Positions 1 to 7,962 of a stretch of DNA of 64,000 bases are shown piece after piece; the first letter of the stretch is position 1; every line of letters starts with the position of its first letter. A model generated the notes under the pieces. It did not search any database, had not been told where the DNA came from, and worked only from the letters and a program-made list of their open reading frames with translations. The stretch is from an uncultured Flavobacteriaceae bacterium (GTDB taxonomy: Bacteria > Bacteroidota > Bacteroidia > Flavobacteriales > Flavobacteriaceae): assembly GCA_905381055.1 (NCBI GenBank), contig CAJPUR010000002.1:1-64000 (forward strand). Direction: 5' to 3'. The position numbers and the translations under genes were made by a program.

Positions 1-92
1 TCCTTTTGTATAATCATTCTGTTTTTAAATAAACTTAAATCTATTCAATTAATAATAGAAACTCAAACTAATTATATTTTTTATTTTTTTTA

Positions 93-318
93 ATTTTTTT
101 GATCATTTTTGATCATTTTTAATGATTTTTGATCATTTTTGATCACTTTTTGATCATTTTTGATAATTTTTTGATGATATTGATCGTTTTTGATAATTTT
201 TTGATGATTTTCGATCATTTTTGATAGTTTTTGATAGTTTTTGATCGTTTTTTAATGATTTTTGGGGGTTTTTTGTGATTTTTTGTGATTTTTGATCGCT
301 ATTTAATCATTTTTTAAT
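93..318. repeat. Phased T-tract / GAT degenerate repeat array
   Basis: About twenty degenerate copies of a 10-11 base unit, roughly TGATCATTTT, fill this stretch. GAT cores begin at 101, 111, 124, 131, 141, 152, 162, 173, 182, 192, 203, 213, 223, 233, 243, 257, 277, 287 and 294, so most steps are 10 or 11 bases, close to one helical turn. Nine cores are full GATC. Each is followed by a run of four to six T. A 10-base period cannot hold an open frame, and I see no gene in 1-440. Phased T-tracts normally give intrinsically curved DNA; that is inference here. The rest of 1-440 shows only AT-rich sequence and the promoter described separately. Confidence 0.8.
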
Positions 319-395
319 ATTTATATATTCTATTTGAATTAATAAGCAGCAATTTTTAAATAAGACTTAATGGAATATATATTTAATAAATTTTT

Positions 396-422
396 TACTT
401 TCGTAAATTAGAATAAATCTAA
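396..422 (+). promoter_or_regulatory. Candidate promoter and operator of the iron importer
   Basis: TACTTTCG at 396-403 differs at one position from the Bacteroidota -7 element TAnnTTTG. Just downstream, at the expected start of transcription, lies the inverted repeat TTAGA-N5-TCTAA (408-422). A dyad there, ahead of a ferric-iron importer, suggests a binding site for an iron-responsive repressor of the Fur or DtxR type. Regulator identity is inferred. Confidence 0.45.
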
Positions 423-440
423 ATAAGAAAATTTATAATC

Positions 441-1472
441 ATGAAAAATATAAGCCTAGTCATCATTCTTTTAACTTTTATTTTATCAGGATGTAATACA
501 AATATTAAAAAAACCGAAGAAATTAACCTTTACAGCCAAAGACATTACAATGTTGACAAAAAACAATATGAAAATTTTGAAAAAAAAACAGGTATTAAAA
601 TAAATGTTGTAAAAGCTGGAGCAGATGAATTAATTGAAAGATTAAAAAATGAAGGTGATAATAGCCCAGCTGATTTATTTATTACTGTTGATGCAGGGAA
701 ACTTCAAAAAGGGTCTGAACTGGGTTTGTTTCAAAAAATAAATTTAGAATCTGTTAATTCTAATATCGATCCTGAACTAAAAGATCCAAGCGGTTTTTGG
801 GTTCCCATAACATATAGATCAAGAATAATAGTTTATAGCAATGAAAGAATAAATAAAGATGAGCTTAGTACATACGAAGATTTATCCTCAGAAAAATGGA
901 AAGGCAAAATTTTAGTAAGATCTTCATCAAATGCATATAACCAGGCTTTAATGTCATCAATTATTGCAAACAAAGGATCTGAATTCGCACTAGATTGGTC
1001 AAAAAAAATAGTTAAAAATTTCGCTAGAGATCCAAAAGGAAATGATAGAGATCAAGTTAAAGCAATTGCCTCAGGCCAAGGAGACATCGCAATTGTAAAC
1101 TCATATTATATTGGCTTGCTTCTTTCCTCTGATAAAGAGGAGGAGCTAAAAGCAGGAAAAGCGGTATCTGTTTTTTTTCCAAATCAAGGAATAAATGAAA
1201 GCGGAAGTCATATAAATATATCTGGAATTGGTCTTACAAAAAATGCTCCAAATAAAGAAAATGCTCTTAAACTAATAGAATATTTAACAAGTATTGAGGC
1301 TCAAAAACTTTATGTAAATACGAGTTATGAATATCCTGCCAATCCTAATGTCATGCCAAACGAAATAGTAAAAAAATGGGGGTTATTTAAAAAAGACACT
1401 TTGGATTTAAACTCCCTTGGGGTATACAGGAATGAAGCAATTAAAACATTTGATATATCAGGTTGGAAATAA
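441..1472 (+). CDS. Ferric iron ABC transporter, substrate-binding lipoprotein
   Basis: This is a periplasmic iron-binding protein of the FbpA/FutA class, 343 residues. It has a lipoprotein signal peptide with lipobox LSGC (Cys18), so it is probably anchored in a membrane. The pattern of this family is visible: an N-terminal strand with LYSQRHYN, a DLFITVDAGKL segment near residues 79-90, and a double tyrosine NSYY near residues 219-222, the usual Fe(III)-phenolate ligands. It is followed by permease and ATPase genes in overlapping order, which supports an Fe3+ importer. A dyad overlapping its promoter suggests iron control. Substrate is inferred from the family; thiamine- or phosphonate-binding relatives are less likely given the double tyrosine. 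Confidence 0.88.
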   Translation: MKNISLVIILLTFILSGCNTNIKKTEEINLYSQRHYNVDKKQYENFEKKTGIKINVVKAGADELIERLKNEGDNSPADLFITVDAGKLQKGSELGLFQKINLESVNSNIDPELKDPSGFWVPITYRSRIIVYSNERINKDELSTYEDLSSEKWKGKILVRSSSNAYNQALMSSIIANKGSEFALDWSKKIVKNFARDPKGNDRDQVKAIASGQGDIAIVNSYYIGLLLSSDKEEELKAGKAVSVFFPNQGINESGSHINISGIGLTKNAPNKENALKLIEYLTSIEAQKLYVNTSYEYPANPNVMPNEIVKKWGLFKKDTLDLNSLGVYRNEAIKTFDISGWK

Positions 1473-3076
1473 TAAAAAATTTAAATTTTGAATATAAAAG
1501 ATGGACAGTAGGCAATGTAATTGTTGGATTGGTCCTTCTATTACCAATAGCCACACTTATATTCAATCTTTTTGAATCAGAAAACACTTCATTTAAATAC
1601 CTATGGGAGAATTTACTACTTAGCTATAGTTTAAATACAATTTATTTAGTTTTAATTTCTTCATTAAGTGCAATAATTTTTGGTGTAATACCAGCTTGGA
1701 TAATTAGTAACTATTCATTTAAATTCAGAAAAACGTATGACATCCTTCTTTTTTTACCCTTATCAATTCCTACCTATATAATGGCATTTACCTATAGCGA
1801 CCTATTAAGCTTTACTGGTCCAATTCAATCATTTTTTAGAGACTATTTGCCAGGTTTCGCAGATATTATCAATAAGGATTATTTACAAATCGAAGTTTTA
1901 GGAATCCTACTTGGCCTTGCTCTATATCCGTATATTTATACTGCTGCAAGAATTTCATTTAATTATCTTGGATCAACATATATTGATGTATCTAAAACAT
2001 TAGGATTATCAACATTAAAAACTTTTTGGAAAGTAATTTTACCTTTGTCACTTCCAGCAATAATTTCAGGTCTTTTTTTAGTAATTATGGAAGTTTTAAA
2101 TGAATATGGGGCTGTAAAATATTTTGGAGTTAATACATATACTACTGGAATATTTAGAGCTTGGTTCTCAATGGGAGAAACACAAACTGCTATCCAACTT
2201 GCATGTCTACTACTTCTTTTTGTTTTAATATTATTTCTTATCGAAAAAAAATTGACTTCAAAAAATAAATTTTTCTATCCTTTAAATTCAAGAATTCAAA
2301 AACTCACTGAAATCACTAAGAAAAATTTATTACTTTCTCATGTAATTTGCTTATTCCCTATTTTATTTGGATTTATCATACCAATAATATTTTTAATAAA
2401 TAATTCACTATCGCTTATTAAGGAAATTGACTTTAATGAACTTCTAATACTTTTAATTAATAGCTTAAGCGTTTCTGGGGTTTCATCATTTTTAATTGTA
2501 TCTATAGCACTAATTTTTGTTTTTGTTGAAAACATTTCTAAATCAAAAATCAATAAGTTAATTACTCAGTTTATATCTCTTGGTTATGCTATTCCAGGAG
2601 CGGTTATTGGACTTGGGTTAATCATTTTTTTTACAAGTCTGCAAAAATCATTTTTATCAATTTCACTAATTGGATCATTTTTTATTTTAATTTATGCATA
2701 CATAGTAAGATTTCTTGCTGTTGGAATCTCTCCGATAAGATCCAATATTGAAAAACATCCAGAGACTATTAACGAGGTAGGAATTACTTTAGGTCTAAAC
2801 CCATTAAAAATGTTACAAAAAATTCATTTACCAATTAATAAATTTGCATTAATTAGCGCATTTATTTTAACTTTTGTCGATCTCTTAAAGGAGCTACCAA
2901 TTACTTTAATATTGAGGCCATTTAACTTTGACACCCTAGCTACTCAAACCTATCAATTTTCAATTGAAGAAATGTTAAGAGAATCCTCTATTTATTCTTT
3001 ATCAATAATTTTTCTAGGTTGTATTATGTTATTAATTTTAAAAAAAATACTAAATAAACAATTAGATGTATCTTGA
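1463..3076 (+). CDS. Ferric iron ABC transporter permease (FbpB type)
   Basis: This 537-residue inner-membrane protein has two fused BinD permease halves of about six helices each, as in FbpB/SfuB. Two EAA-type loops that dock the ATPase are visible: one near residues 174-200 (DVSKTLGLSTLKTFWKVILP) and one near 432-462 (NEVGITLGLNPLKML, then IHLP). The start is TTG at 1463, inside the last codons of the binding-protein gene (10-base overlap), which implies translational coupling; no ATG lies close by. Its end overlaps the ATPase gene by 11 bases. Length and arrangement are normal for the family. Confidence 0.88.
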   Translation: MEIIKNLNFEYKRWTVGNVIVGLVLLLPIATLIFNLFESENTSFKYLWENLLLSYSLNTIYLVLISSLSAIIFGVIPAWIISNYSFKFRKTYDILLFLPLSIPTYIMAFTYSDLLSFTGPIQSFFRDYLPGFADIINKDYLQIEVLGILLGLALYPYIYTAARISFNYLGSTYIDVSKTLGLSTLKTFWKVILPLSLPAIISGLFLVIMEVLNEYGAVKYFGVNTYTTGIFRAWFSMGETQTAIQLACLLLLFVLILFLIEKKLTSKNKFFYPLNSRIQKLTEITKKNLLLSHVICLFPILFGFIIPIIFLINNSLSLIKEIDFNELLILLINSLSVSGVSSFLIVSIALIFVFVENISKSKINKLITQFISLGYAIPGAVIGLGLIIFFTSLQKSFLSISLIGSFFILIYAYIVRFLAVGISPIRSNIEKHPETINEVGITLGLNPLKMLQKIHLPINKFALISAFILTFVDLLKELPITLILRPFNFDTLATQTYQFSIEEMLRESSIYSLSIIFLGCIMLLILKKILNKQLDVS

Positions 3077-4028
3077 GGTTAAAGATCTAGTTAAGTATTA
3101 TTCTAAAAATGATCTATTAATTAAAAAATTAAATTTTTCAATTAATAAAGGAGAAATAGTTTCATTTATTGGAGAGAGTGGTTCTGGGAAAACTACATTT
3201 TTAAAATGCATTTCTGGACTTGAAAAAATTAATTCTGGATCTATTTGCCTTAATGAAAAAATATTAAATAATGAAAAAATTTTTATAAAGCCACAAGAAA
3301 GGAATATAAGTTTTGTTTTTCAAGATTATCCTCTTTTCCCTCATCTAAATTTAAAAGAAAACATCATTTTCAATTTGGAAAAAAAATATTTAAAAAAACT
3401 TGATTACATAATTTCTTTAACTGGCTTAGAAAAACTACTAAAAAGATTACCATACGAGTTATCAGGTGGAGAACAACAAAGAGGTTGTATTGCACGCGCT
3501 CTAATTAGAGAGCCCGATCTACTTTTACTTGATGAACCCTTTAGTAATTTAGATTCCAAAATTAAACACACTATAAAAGAGGAACTTCATAAAATAATTA
3601 AAAAATCTGGTGTGACAACAATTTTAGTGACACATGATATTGAAGATTCTTTAAATATTTCGGATAAAATATTAATTTTCAAAGCAGGAGTACTTCAACA
3701 ATTTGATGACCCGATTAAAATGTATTGTGAACCAGCAAATTGTTATTGCGGGAGAATACTAGGAGAACTAAATAAGATTTTAATTGACAAAAAAAACTTT
3801 TACTTAAGACCTGAAAAAATTAAAATTATTTTAAAGTCTCAATATGAAATTTTAGTTGAAACTTCTTTATTTCAGGGTAAAGAATATAAAATTCAGGGTA
3901 ATCATAAAAAAGAGAAATGGGTATTATATTCAAAAAATAATTACAATAAAGGAGATAAAATATATATTGATTTTGACCAAAATGATCTTATATTTTTTGA
4001 ACCTTATTGTGAAAATTTCTTCAAATAA
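3066..4028 (+). CDS. Ferric iron ABC transporter ATP-binding protein (FbpC type)
   Basis: This 320-residue ABC ATPase powers the importer encoded just upstream. The Walker A motif GESGSGKTT is at residues 36-44, a Q-loop lies in FVFQDYPLFPHL near 91, the signature LSGGEQQR is near 132-139, Walker B LLLLDEP near 151-157 and the switch histidine in LVTHD. The C-terminal part, after about residue 230, is a short regulatory domain starting LRPEKIKI, as in FbpC/PotA-like subunits. The ATG at 3066 overlaps the permease stop by 11 bases. The gene ends next to the stop codon of a convergent cysteine-rich mini-gene. Confidence 0.9.
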   Translation: MYLEVKDLVKYYSKNDLLIKKLNFSINKGEIVSFIGESGSGKTTFLKCISGLEKINSGSICLNEKILNNEKIFIKPQERNISFVFQDYPLFPHLNLKENIIFNLEKKYLKKLDYIISLTGLEKLLKRLPYELSGGEQQRGCIARALIREPDLLLLDEPFSNLDSKIKHTIKEELHKIIKKSGVTTILVTHDIEDSLNISDKILIFKAGVLQQFDDPIKMYCEPANCYCGRILGELNKILIDKKNFYLRPEKIKIILKSQYEILVETSLFQGKEYKIQGNHKKEKWVLYSKNNYNKGDKIYIDFDQNDLIFFEPYCENFFK

Positions 4029-4106
4029 TTAACAATTACATCTTTCACAATTACAATTATTACAACTACATTTTGTCGAACAATAATCACAAACACAATC
4101 TTTCAT
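4029..4106 (-). CDS. Cysteine-rich 25-residue peptide, metallothionein-like
   Basis: On the minus strand an ATG at 4106-4104 opens a 25-codon frame ending in TAA at 4031-4029, with no space between its stop and that of the iron ATPase gene. Nine of 25 residues are cysteine, at positions 4, 6, 9, 13, 15, 18, 20, 23 and 25, mostly in CxC pairs with Asn, Asp, Ser and Lys between them; it ends CNC. All nine are TGT codons. CxC-dense peptides of this size resemble small copper or zinc metallothioneins. A near-consensus -7 box (TATATTTA, minus, 4133-4126) lies 19 bases before the ATG. I do not know a named family. The reading is direct; metal binding is inference, and expression is unproven. Confidence 0.6.
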   Translation of the reverse strand: MKDCVCDYCSTKCSCNNCNCERCNC

Positions 4107-4162
4107 ATATATTGTACTTAACTTATAAATATAGGAAAATAATGAATATGATTTTTTATTAG

Positions 4163-4180
4163 TAGATTTGAAAAAATCTA
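4163..4180 (+). promoter_or_regulatory. Promoter -7 box inside an inverted repeat
   Basis: TAGATTTG (4163-4170) is an exact match to TAnnTTTG and lies 20 bases before the symporter ATG. The same bases form the left arm of a perfect dyad TAGATTT-GAAA-AAATCTA (4163-4180) that spans the -7 box and the expected transcription start. It could be an operator or a hairpin at the 5' end of the mRNA. Confidence 0.55.
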
Positions 4181-4190
4181 AACAATAAAA

Positions 4191-5876
4191 ATGGAAATTT
4201 CAACAATTGATATAATAGTATTTATACTCTATGCTTTAGTTATTTTAGGTATTGGGTTATATGTTTCAAGAGAAAAAAAAGGGAAAAACAAAAGTGCGGA
4301 AGATTATTTTCTTGCTGGAAAATCTTTGCCTTGGTGGGCAATAGGAGCATCTCTTATTGCAGCAAATATTTCAGCTGAACAATTTATTGGAATGTCAGGG
4401 TCTGGATTTGCCCTTGGCTTAGCAATAGCGTCATATGAGTGGATGGCAGCCATTACTCTTCTTGTTGTTGGAAAATTCTTTCTCCCAATTTTTATTGAAA
4501 AAGGATTATATACAATACCGGAATTTATTGAAAAAAGGTTTAGCACAAATCTAAAAACAATACTTGCTGTTTTTTGGATTGCATTATTTGTTTTTGTGAA
4601 TTTAACTACAGTACTATACCTAGGAGGTAAGGCCTTAGATACTGTTATCGGAAATGGAGATGGTTCAATTTTTCTAAATAGTATAATTGGTCTTGGCCTT
4701 TTTGCTGCTGCTTATTCTTTATGGGGAGGATTAGCCGCTGTAGCTTGGACAGACGTAGTTCAAGTAGTACTTCTTATTTTTGGAGGTTTGTTAATGACCT
4801 ATTTCGCTTTAACTAATGTTACTGAGTCTGGAAATTTTATAGATGGATTAAAATATGTTTATAATGCTGTACCAGAAAGATTTTCAATGATACTCTCCAA
4901 AGGGGAAATAATTACTCCCAACGGCCGTGATGCTTGGAATGACCTCCCAGGAATAGCTGTACTAATTGGAGGGATGTGGGTTGCTAATTTATATTATTGG
5001 GGATTTAATCAATACATAATTCAAAGGACCTTAGCTGCAAAAAGCCTCGAAGAGGGTCAAAAGGGTATAGCCTTTGCTGCATTTTTAAAATTGATTATAC
5101 CAGTAATAGTTGTGCTGCCAGGGATCATAGCCTATGTAATGAATTTAGATGAATCCGGCTCTTTAACTCGTGAATCTATTGACCAAGGATTTATTGGTTC
5201 AAATGGAAATATTGCAAATGATAATGCTGCCCCTTGGTTAATTAAAAACTTTATCCCTGTTGGAATTAAAGGCCTTATTTTAGCTGCTTTGTCAGCGGCT
5301 ATTGTTTCATCGCTGGCATCAATGATAAATTCTACCTCAACAATTTTCACGATGGATATATACAAATCTATTTTTAACAAAAAAGCTAATGATAAGAAAA
5401 TGGTGAAAGTTGGTCGTTTAACTGGTTTAGTATCATTAATTATTGCTATGTTGATTGCCCCTCAACTTGGAAATTTAGGTCAAGTCTTTCAATTCATTCA
5501 AGAATATACTGGAGTTGTTAGCCCCGGGATTTTAGGAGTTTTTCTGATGGGTTTATTCTACAAAAAAGCTACTAACAATGCAGCTATTTGGGGAGTCATA
5601 TCATCAATTCCAATTGCTATGTATTTTAAAGTAGCACCAAATGGATGGTCCAATTCGTCAATTTTTATTGATAATATTCCATTTATGCATCAAATGCTGA
5701 TAACTTGTCTTGGGACAATATTTATAATTATTAGTATTAGCTATTTAGAAGGGAATAAAGAGGACCCTAAAGGAATTAAACTAAGCAAAAGTATTTTTGA
5801 TACATCGCAATCATTCAATATTTCTGCCATTTCAATAATGCTGATAACTGCATTTTTATATGCAATATTTTGGTAA
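4191..5876 (+). CDS. Sodium:solute symporter, SGLT-like sugar transporter
   Basis: This 561-residue inner-membrane protein belongs to the SSS family (SLC5 type), which couples Na+ entry to uptake of sugars or other small solutes. The family pattern is clear: AEDYFLAGKSLPWWAIGASL near residues 36-55, AANISAEQFIGMSGSGFA right after, and about fourteen hydrophobic helices with the last at the C-terminus. Its N-terminal half resembles bacterial SGLT/galactose-type carriers, so a sugar is the best guess. It has its own promoter. The next two genes encode small unknown proteins that do not reveal the substrate. A second, shorter SSS protein lies at 42683-44221. Confidence 0.85.
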   Translation: MEISTIDIIVFILYALVILGIGLYVSREKKGKNKSAEDYFLAGKSLPWWAIGASLIAANISAEQFIGMSGSGFALGLAIASYEWMAAITLLVVGKFFLPIFIEKGLYTIPEFIEKRFSTNLKTILAVFWIALFVFVNLTTVLYLGGKALDTVIGNGDGSIFLNSIIGLGLFAAAYSLWGGLAAVAWTDVVQVVLLIFGGLLMTYFALTNVTESGNFIDGLKYVYNAVPERFSMILSKGEIITPNGRDAWNDLPGIAVLIGGMWVANLYYWGFNQYIIQRTLAAKSLEEGQKGIAFAAFLKLIIPVIVVLPGIIAYVMNLDESGSLTRESIDQGFIGSNGNIANDNAAPWLIKNFIPVGIKGLILAALSAAIVSSLASMINSTSTIFTMDIYKSIFNKKANDKKMVKVGRLTGLVSLIIAMLIAPQLGNLGQVFQFIQEYTGVVSPGILGVFLMGLFYKKATNNAAIWGVISSIPIAMYFKVAPNGWSNSSIFIDNIPFMHQMLITCLGTIFIIISISYLEGNKEDPKGIKLSKSIFDTSQSFNISAISIMLITAFLYAIFW

Positions 5877-5938
5877 ATAATAAAAAAGTTAATTATTTTT
5901 CAGAAAAAATATTATTAATTAATAAAAATTAAATTTCT

Positions 5939-6286
5939 ATGAAAGCCCATACAATGTCAATAATCAATTCTATTGTTTTAATTACAGTAAGTGCCTGGGG
6001 TTATTTTTCCTCTGACAGTCCATCTATAACAGCACTAATACCATTATTTTTTGGTGTCGCCTTAATTCTATGTTACCCCGGTGTCAAAAATGAGAACAAA
6101 ATTGTCTCACACATTGCAGTATTATTAACATTACTTATTTTATTTGCCCTTTTCATGCCTTTAAATGGAGCTATTGGAAGAGGTGATTCTCAAGCCAGAA
6201 ATCGAATTGTTCTAATGCTTTTATCCTCCGCAGTTTCGATGGTATATTTTATAAAAAGCTTTATTGCAGCTAGAAAAAATAAATAA
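5939..6286 (+). CDS. Small membrane protein of unknown function
   Basis: This 115-residue protein is almost wholly hydrophobic, with about four predicted membrane helices (near residues 7-22, 29-47, 56-74 and 91-108) and a basic C-terminal tail ARKNK. A short polar loop, GRGDSQARNR, separates the last two helices. I do not recognise a family with known function. Its stop overlaps the next start (TAATG), so the two are probably translated together and may act as a pair in the inner membrane. The gap to the upstream symporter is 62 bases, with only weak AT hairpins. Confidence 0.6.
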   Translation: MKAHTMSIINSIVLITVSAWGYFSSDSPSITALIPLFFGVALILCYPGVKNENKIVSHIAVLLTLLILFALFMPLNGAIGRGDSQARNRIVLMLLSSAVSMVYFIKSFIAARKNK

Positions 6287-7017
6287 TGAGAAAGTTTTTA
6301 ATTGATGGTGCAGCAATTTTTTTTAGTATACTCGCTTCATTTTCAGTTGAAAATTATAGAGAGGGTTTAGAAAAAAAATCAATTTTAAATGATTCTGTCA
6401 TAACTCTAGGTGAAGAAATTTCAAATAATGTTGAATATACAAAAGAGCATTTAAAGCAAATAAAAAATATTGAGTACATGACAAAATATATTGTTGATAA
6501 TTTTTATAACCTCAAAGTTGAAGAATTATACAATATTCATAATAATAATCCCTTCTTACATGGATTTGACATAGATGGAAAAATTAAATATATAAAACAA
6601 TATAGTGATGGCGAAATCCCATCTTTTTTTTGGGCATGGTTAGCATGGGAGCCTGAAAATATATTTTTCCTTTCAATGTTAAATTCTGGGGCATTACTTA
6701 AAATCAAGAACACAAAACTTAGAAGAGAAATAGAATCCATATATACTAGACAAGAAGAAAGAGTAAATGGGATGGCCTTAGCAACTCAATCAATTAGTCA
6801 GCCTGCTACAAACTGGTTCAGAGAAAAAGAAAATTTATATAAAACTGATATTTTAATCAAAGATATTTTCTATAAACATAGGGACCAAAAACTTAAAAAT
6901 GTTATGAAAAATAAACTTGGTTTACTAAAAAATAGAATATCAGACATTGAAAATTATCTCCAATCTTTACAAAATGTTGTTAAATTAATTAGTACTGAAT
7001 ATAAAAAACTCGATTGA
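6286..7017 (+). CDS. Membrane-anchored hypothetical protein, DUF6090-like layout
   Basis: This 243-residue protein has one N-terminal membrane helix (about residues 5-21) followed directly by ENYRE and a long, mostly helical soluble domain with coiled-coil character (about 30-75 and 200-243). The layout of a single helix, an EN-W/Y-RE motif and long helices resembles Bacteroidota DUF6090-type proteins, but I place it there only by eye. Trp residues cluster at SFFWAWLAWEPEN near residues 113-125. The ATG at 6286 shares one base with the upstream stop. It is convergent with the DUF1080 gene, with one base between the two stop codons. Function unknown. Confidence 0.55.
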   Translation: MRKFLIDGAAIFFSILASFSVENYREGLEKKSILNDSVITLGEEISNNVEYTKEHLKQIKNIEYMTKYIVDNFYNLKVEELYNIHNNNPFLHGFDIDGKIKYIKQYSDGEIPSFFWAWLAWEPENIFFLSMLNSGALLKIKNTKLRREIESIYTRQEERVNGMALATQSISQPATNWFREKENLYKTDILIKDIFYKHRDQKLKNVMKNKLGLLKNRISDIENYLQSLQNVVKLISTEYKKLD

Positions 7018-7018
7018 T

Positions 7019-7795
7019 TTAAAACACTGTTGAATAATTTTCTAAATCTAACTCCTCAATCCATATGTTCCTGTAAAGGACCTCATGGCCTTCAGATTGT
7101 AGTTTCAAACCACCAAGTCTGGGAGTAATCCCGTATCCATTTTTATTACCACCATCAAGACCAGAAAATGGACCTCCCCAAACTTTTTTGATGCTTACAT
7201 TGTCATGAATTAACTTTCCATTAAAATAAACAGTGACTTTTGGTTGGGCAATGAGTGAGTCATTTAAGAATCGAGCCGCTTTAAATTTAATATCATAAGA
7301 ATTCCACTTACCAAGACCATTATATACTGAATAGGGAGCGTCCTTTTCATTAATTACAGCTCCGAGACCATGCTTGGTTGAATCACCATCTTTAATCTGA
7401 ATTTCATATCTGTTTTGAAGATACACACCACTATTTCCTCCTTTATTTTTTATTAAAAACTCAATATGAAGTCTAAAATCTTTATACTTTTTCTTAGTTA
7501 CTATATCTGCAGTCCCGTAGGCTCCGCCAATAGCAGCAGAATCAAAAGTGTTTAATACCATTCCTTTATTAATTGGATCATTTACAAGCTCCCATTTAAT
7601 TGGTAAACTAGCTTTCAACCTTGGCCCTTCCCAATAGGTCCATTTGCTATGTAAAATTTTATTAGTACCATCAAATAAAATTTCACCATCATCTGTAACT
7701 TTTGCATTTAGACCAATATTCAGATCCTGGTTTTGAGAAAAAGCATAAAAAGAAAAAAGAAAAGCTATTAATAAATTAATTTTTGAATTATTCAT
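7019..7795 (-). CDS. Secreted DUF1080 (3-keto-disaccharide hydrolase-like) protein
   Basis: This is a 258-residue exported protein with a signal peptide (MNNSKINLLIAFLFSFYAFSQ). The rest is a LamG-like beta-sandwich of the DUF1080 family, seen in the pattern LFDGTN, DFRLHIEFLIKNKGGNSGVYLQNRYE cut by short loops, the WNSYDIKFKA segment and VTVYFNGKLIHDN. Members act on glycans or 3-keto-glycosides outside the cytoplasm; the substrate here is unknown. The open frame extends 25 codons further upstream, but the ATG at 7795 is preferred because it gives a proper signal peptide. The gene stands alone, transcribed against its neighbours. Confidence 0.82.
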   Translation of the reverse strand: MNNSKINLLIAFLFSFYAFSQNQDLNIGLNAKVTDDGEILFDGTNKILHSKWTYWEGPRLKASLPIKWELVNDPINKGMVLNTFDSAAIGGAYGTADIVTKKKYKDFRLHIEFLIKNKGGNSGVYLQNRYEIQIKDGDSTKHGLGAVINEKDAPYSVYNGLGKWNSYDIKFKAARFLNDSLIAQPKVTVYFNGKLIHDNVSIKKVWGGPFSGLDGGNKNGYGITPRLGGLKLQSEGHEVLYRNIWIEELDLENYSTVF

Positions 7796-7901
7796 GTAAA
7801 TATTTTTAAATGAATTTATAATTTTTTTAATCAATAAAAAAGAAATTTGATTAGTGCACATAAAAATCAATTTTATTCTTATTTAGATTTAATAAAAATA
7901 A

Positions 7902-7948
7902 TTTGCCGGTTATAAAATTTATTACTTTATTTGTAATCATTCTAAATA
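7902..7948 (+). promoter_or_regulatory. Candidate promoter and half-operator of the imelysin cluster
   Basis: TTTG at 7902-7905 and TTTATTTG at 7926-7933 are separated by 20 bases, the normal spacing for Bacteroidota -33 and -7 elements, although the -7 begins TT rather than TA. A TCTAAAT half-site lies just after it (7942-7948) and an ATTTAGA half-site upstream (about 7881-7887). The same half-sites form the dyad before the iron importer at 408-422. Shared iron control is inferred. Confidence 0.35.
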
Positions 7949-7962
7949 AAATTTAAAAAACG

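Noticed and set aside
93-318. CRISPR array or replication origin
   Set aside because: Units are 10-11 bases with no spacers, so it is not CRISPR. No DnaA-box cluster or dnaA gene is near, so an origin cannot be claimed.
2338-2553. Minus-strand frame inside the iron permease gene
   Set aside because: Shadow of a hydrophobic coding region, with no motif or promoter.
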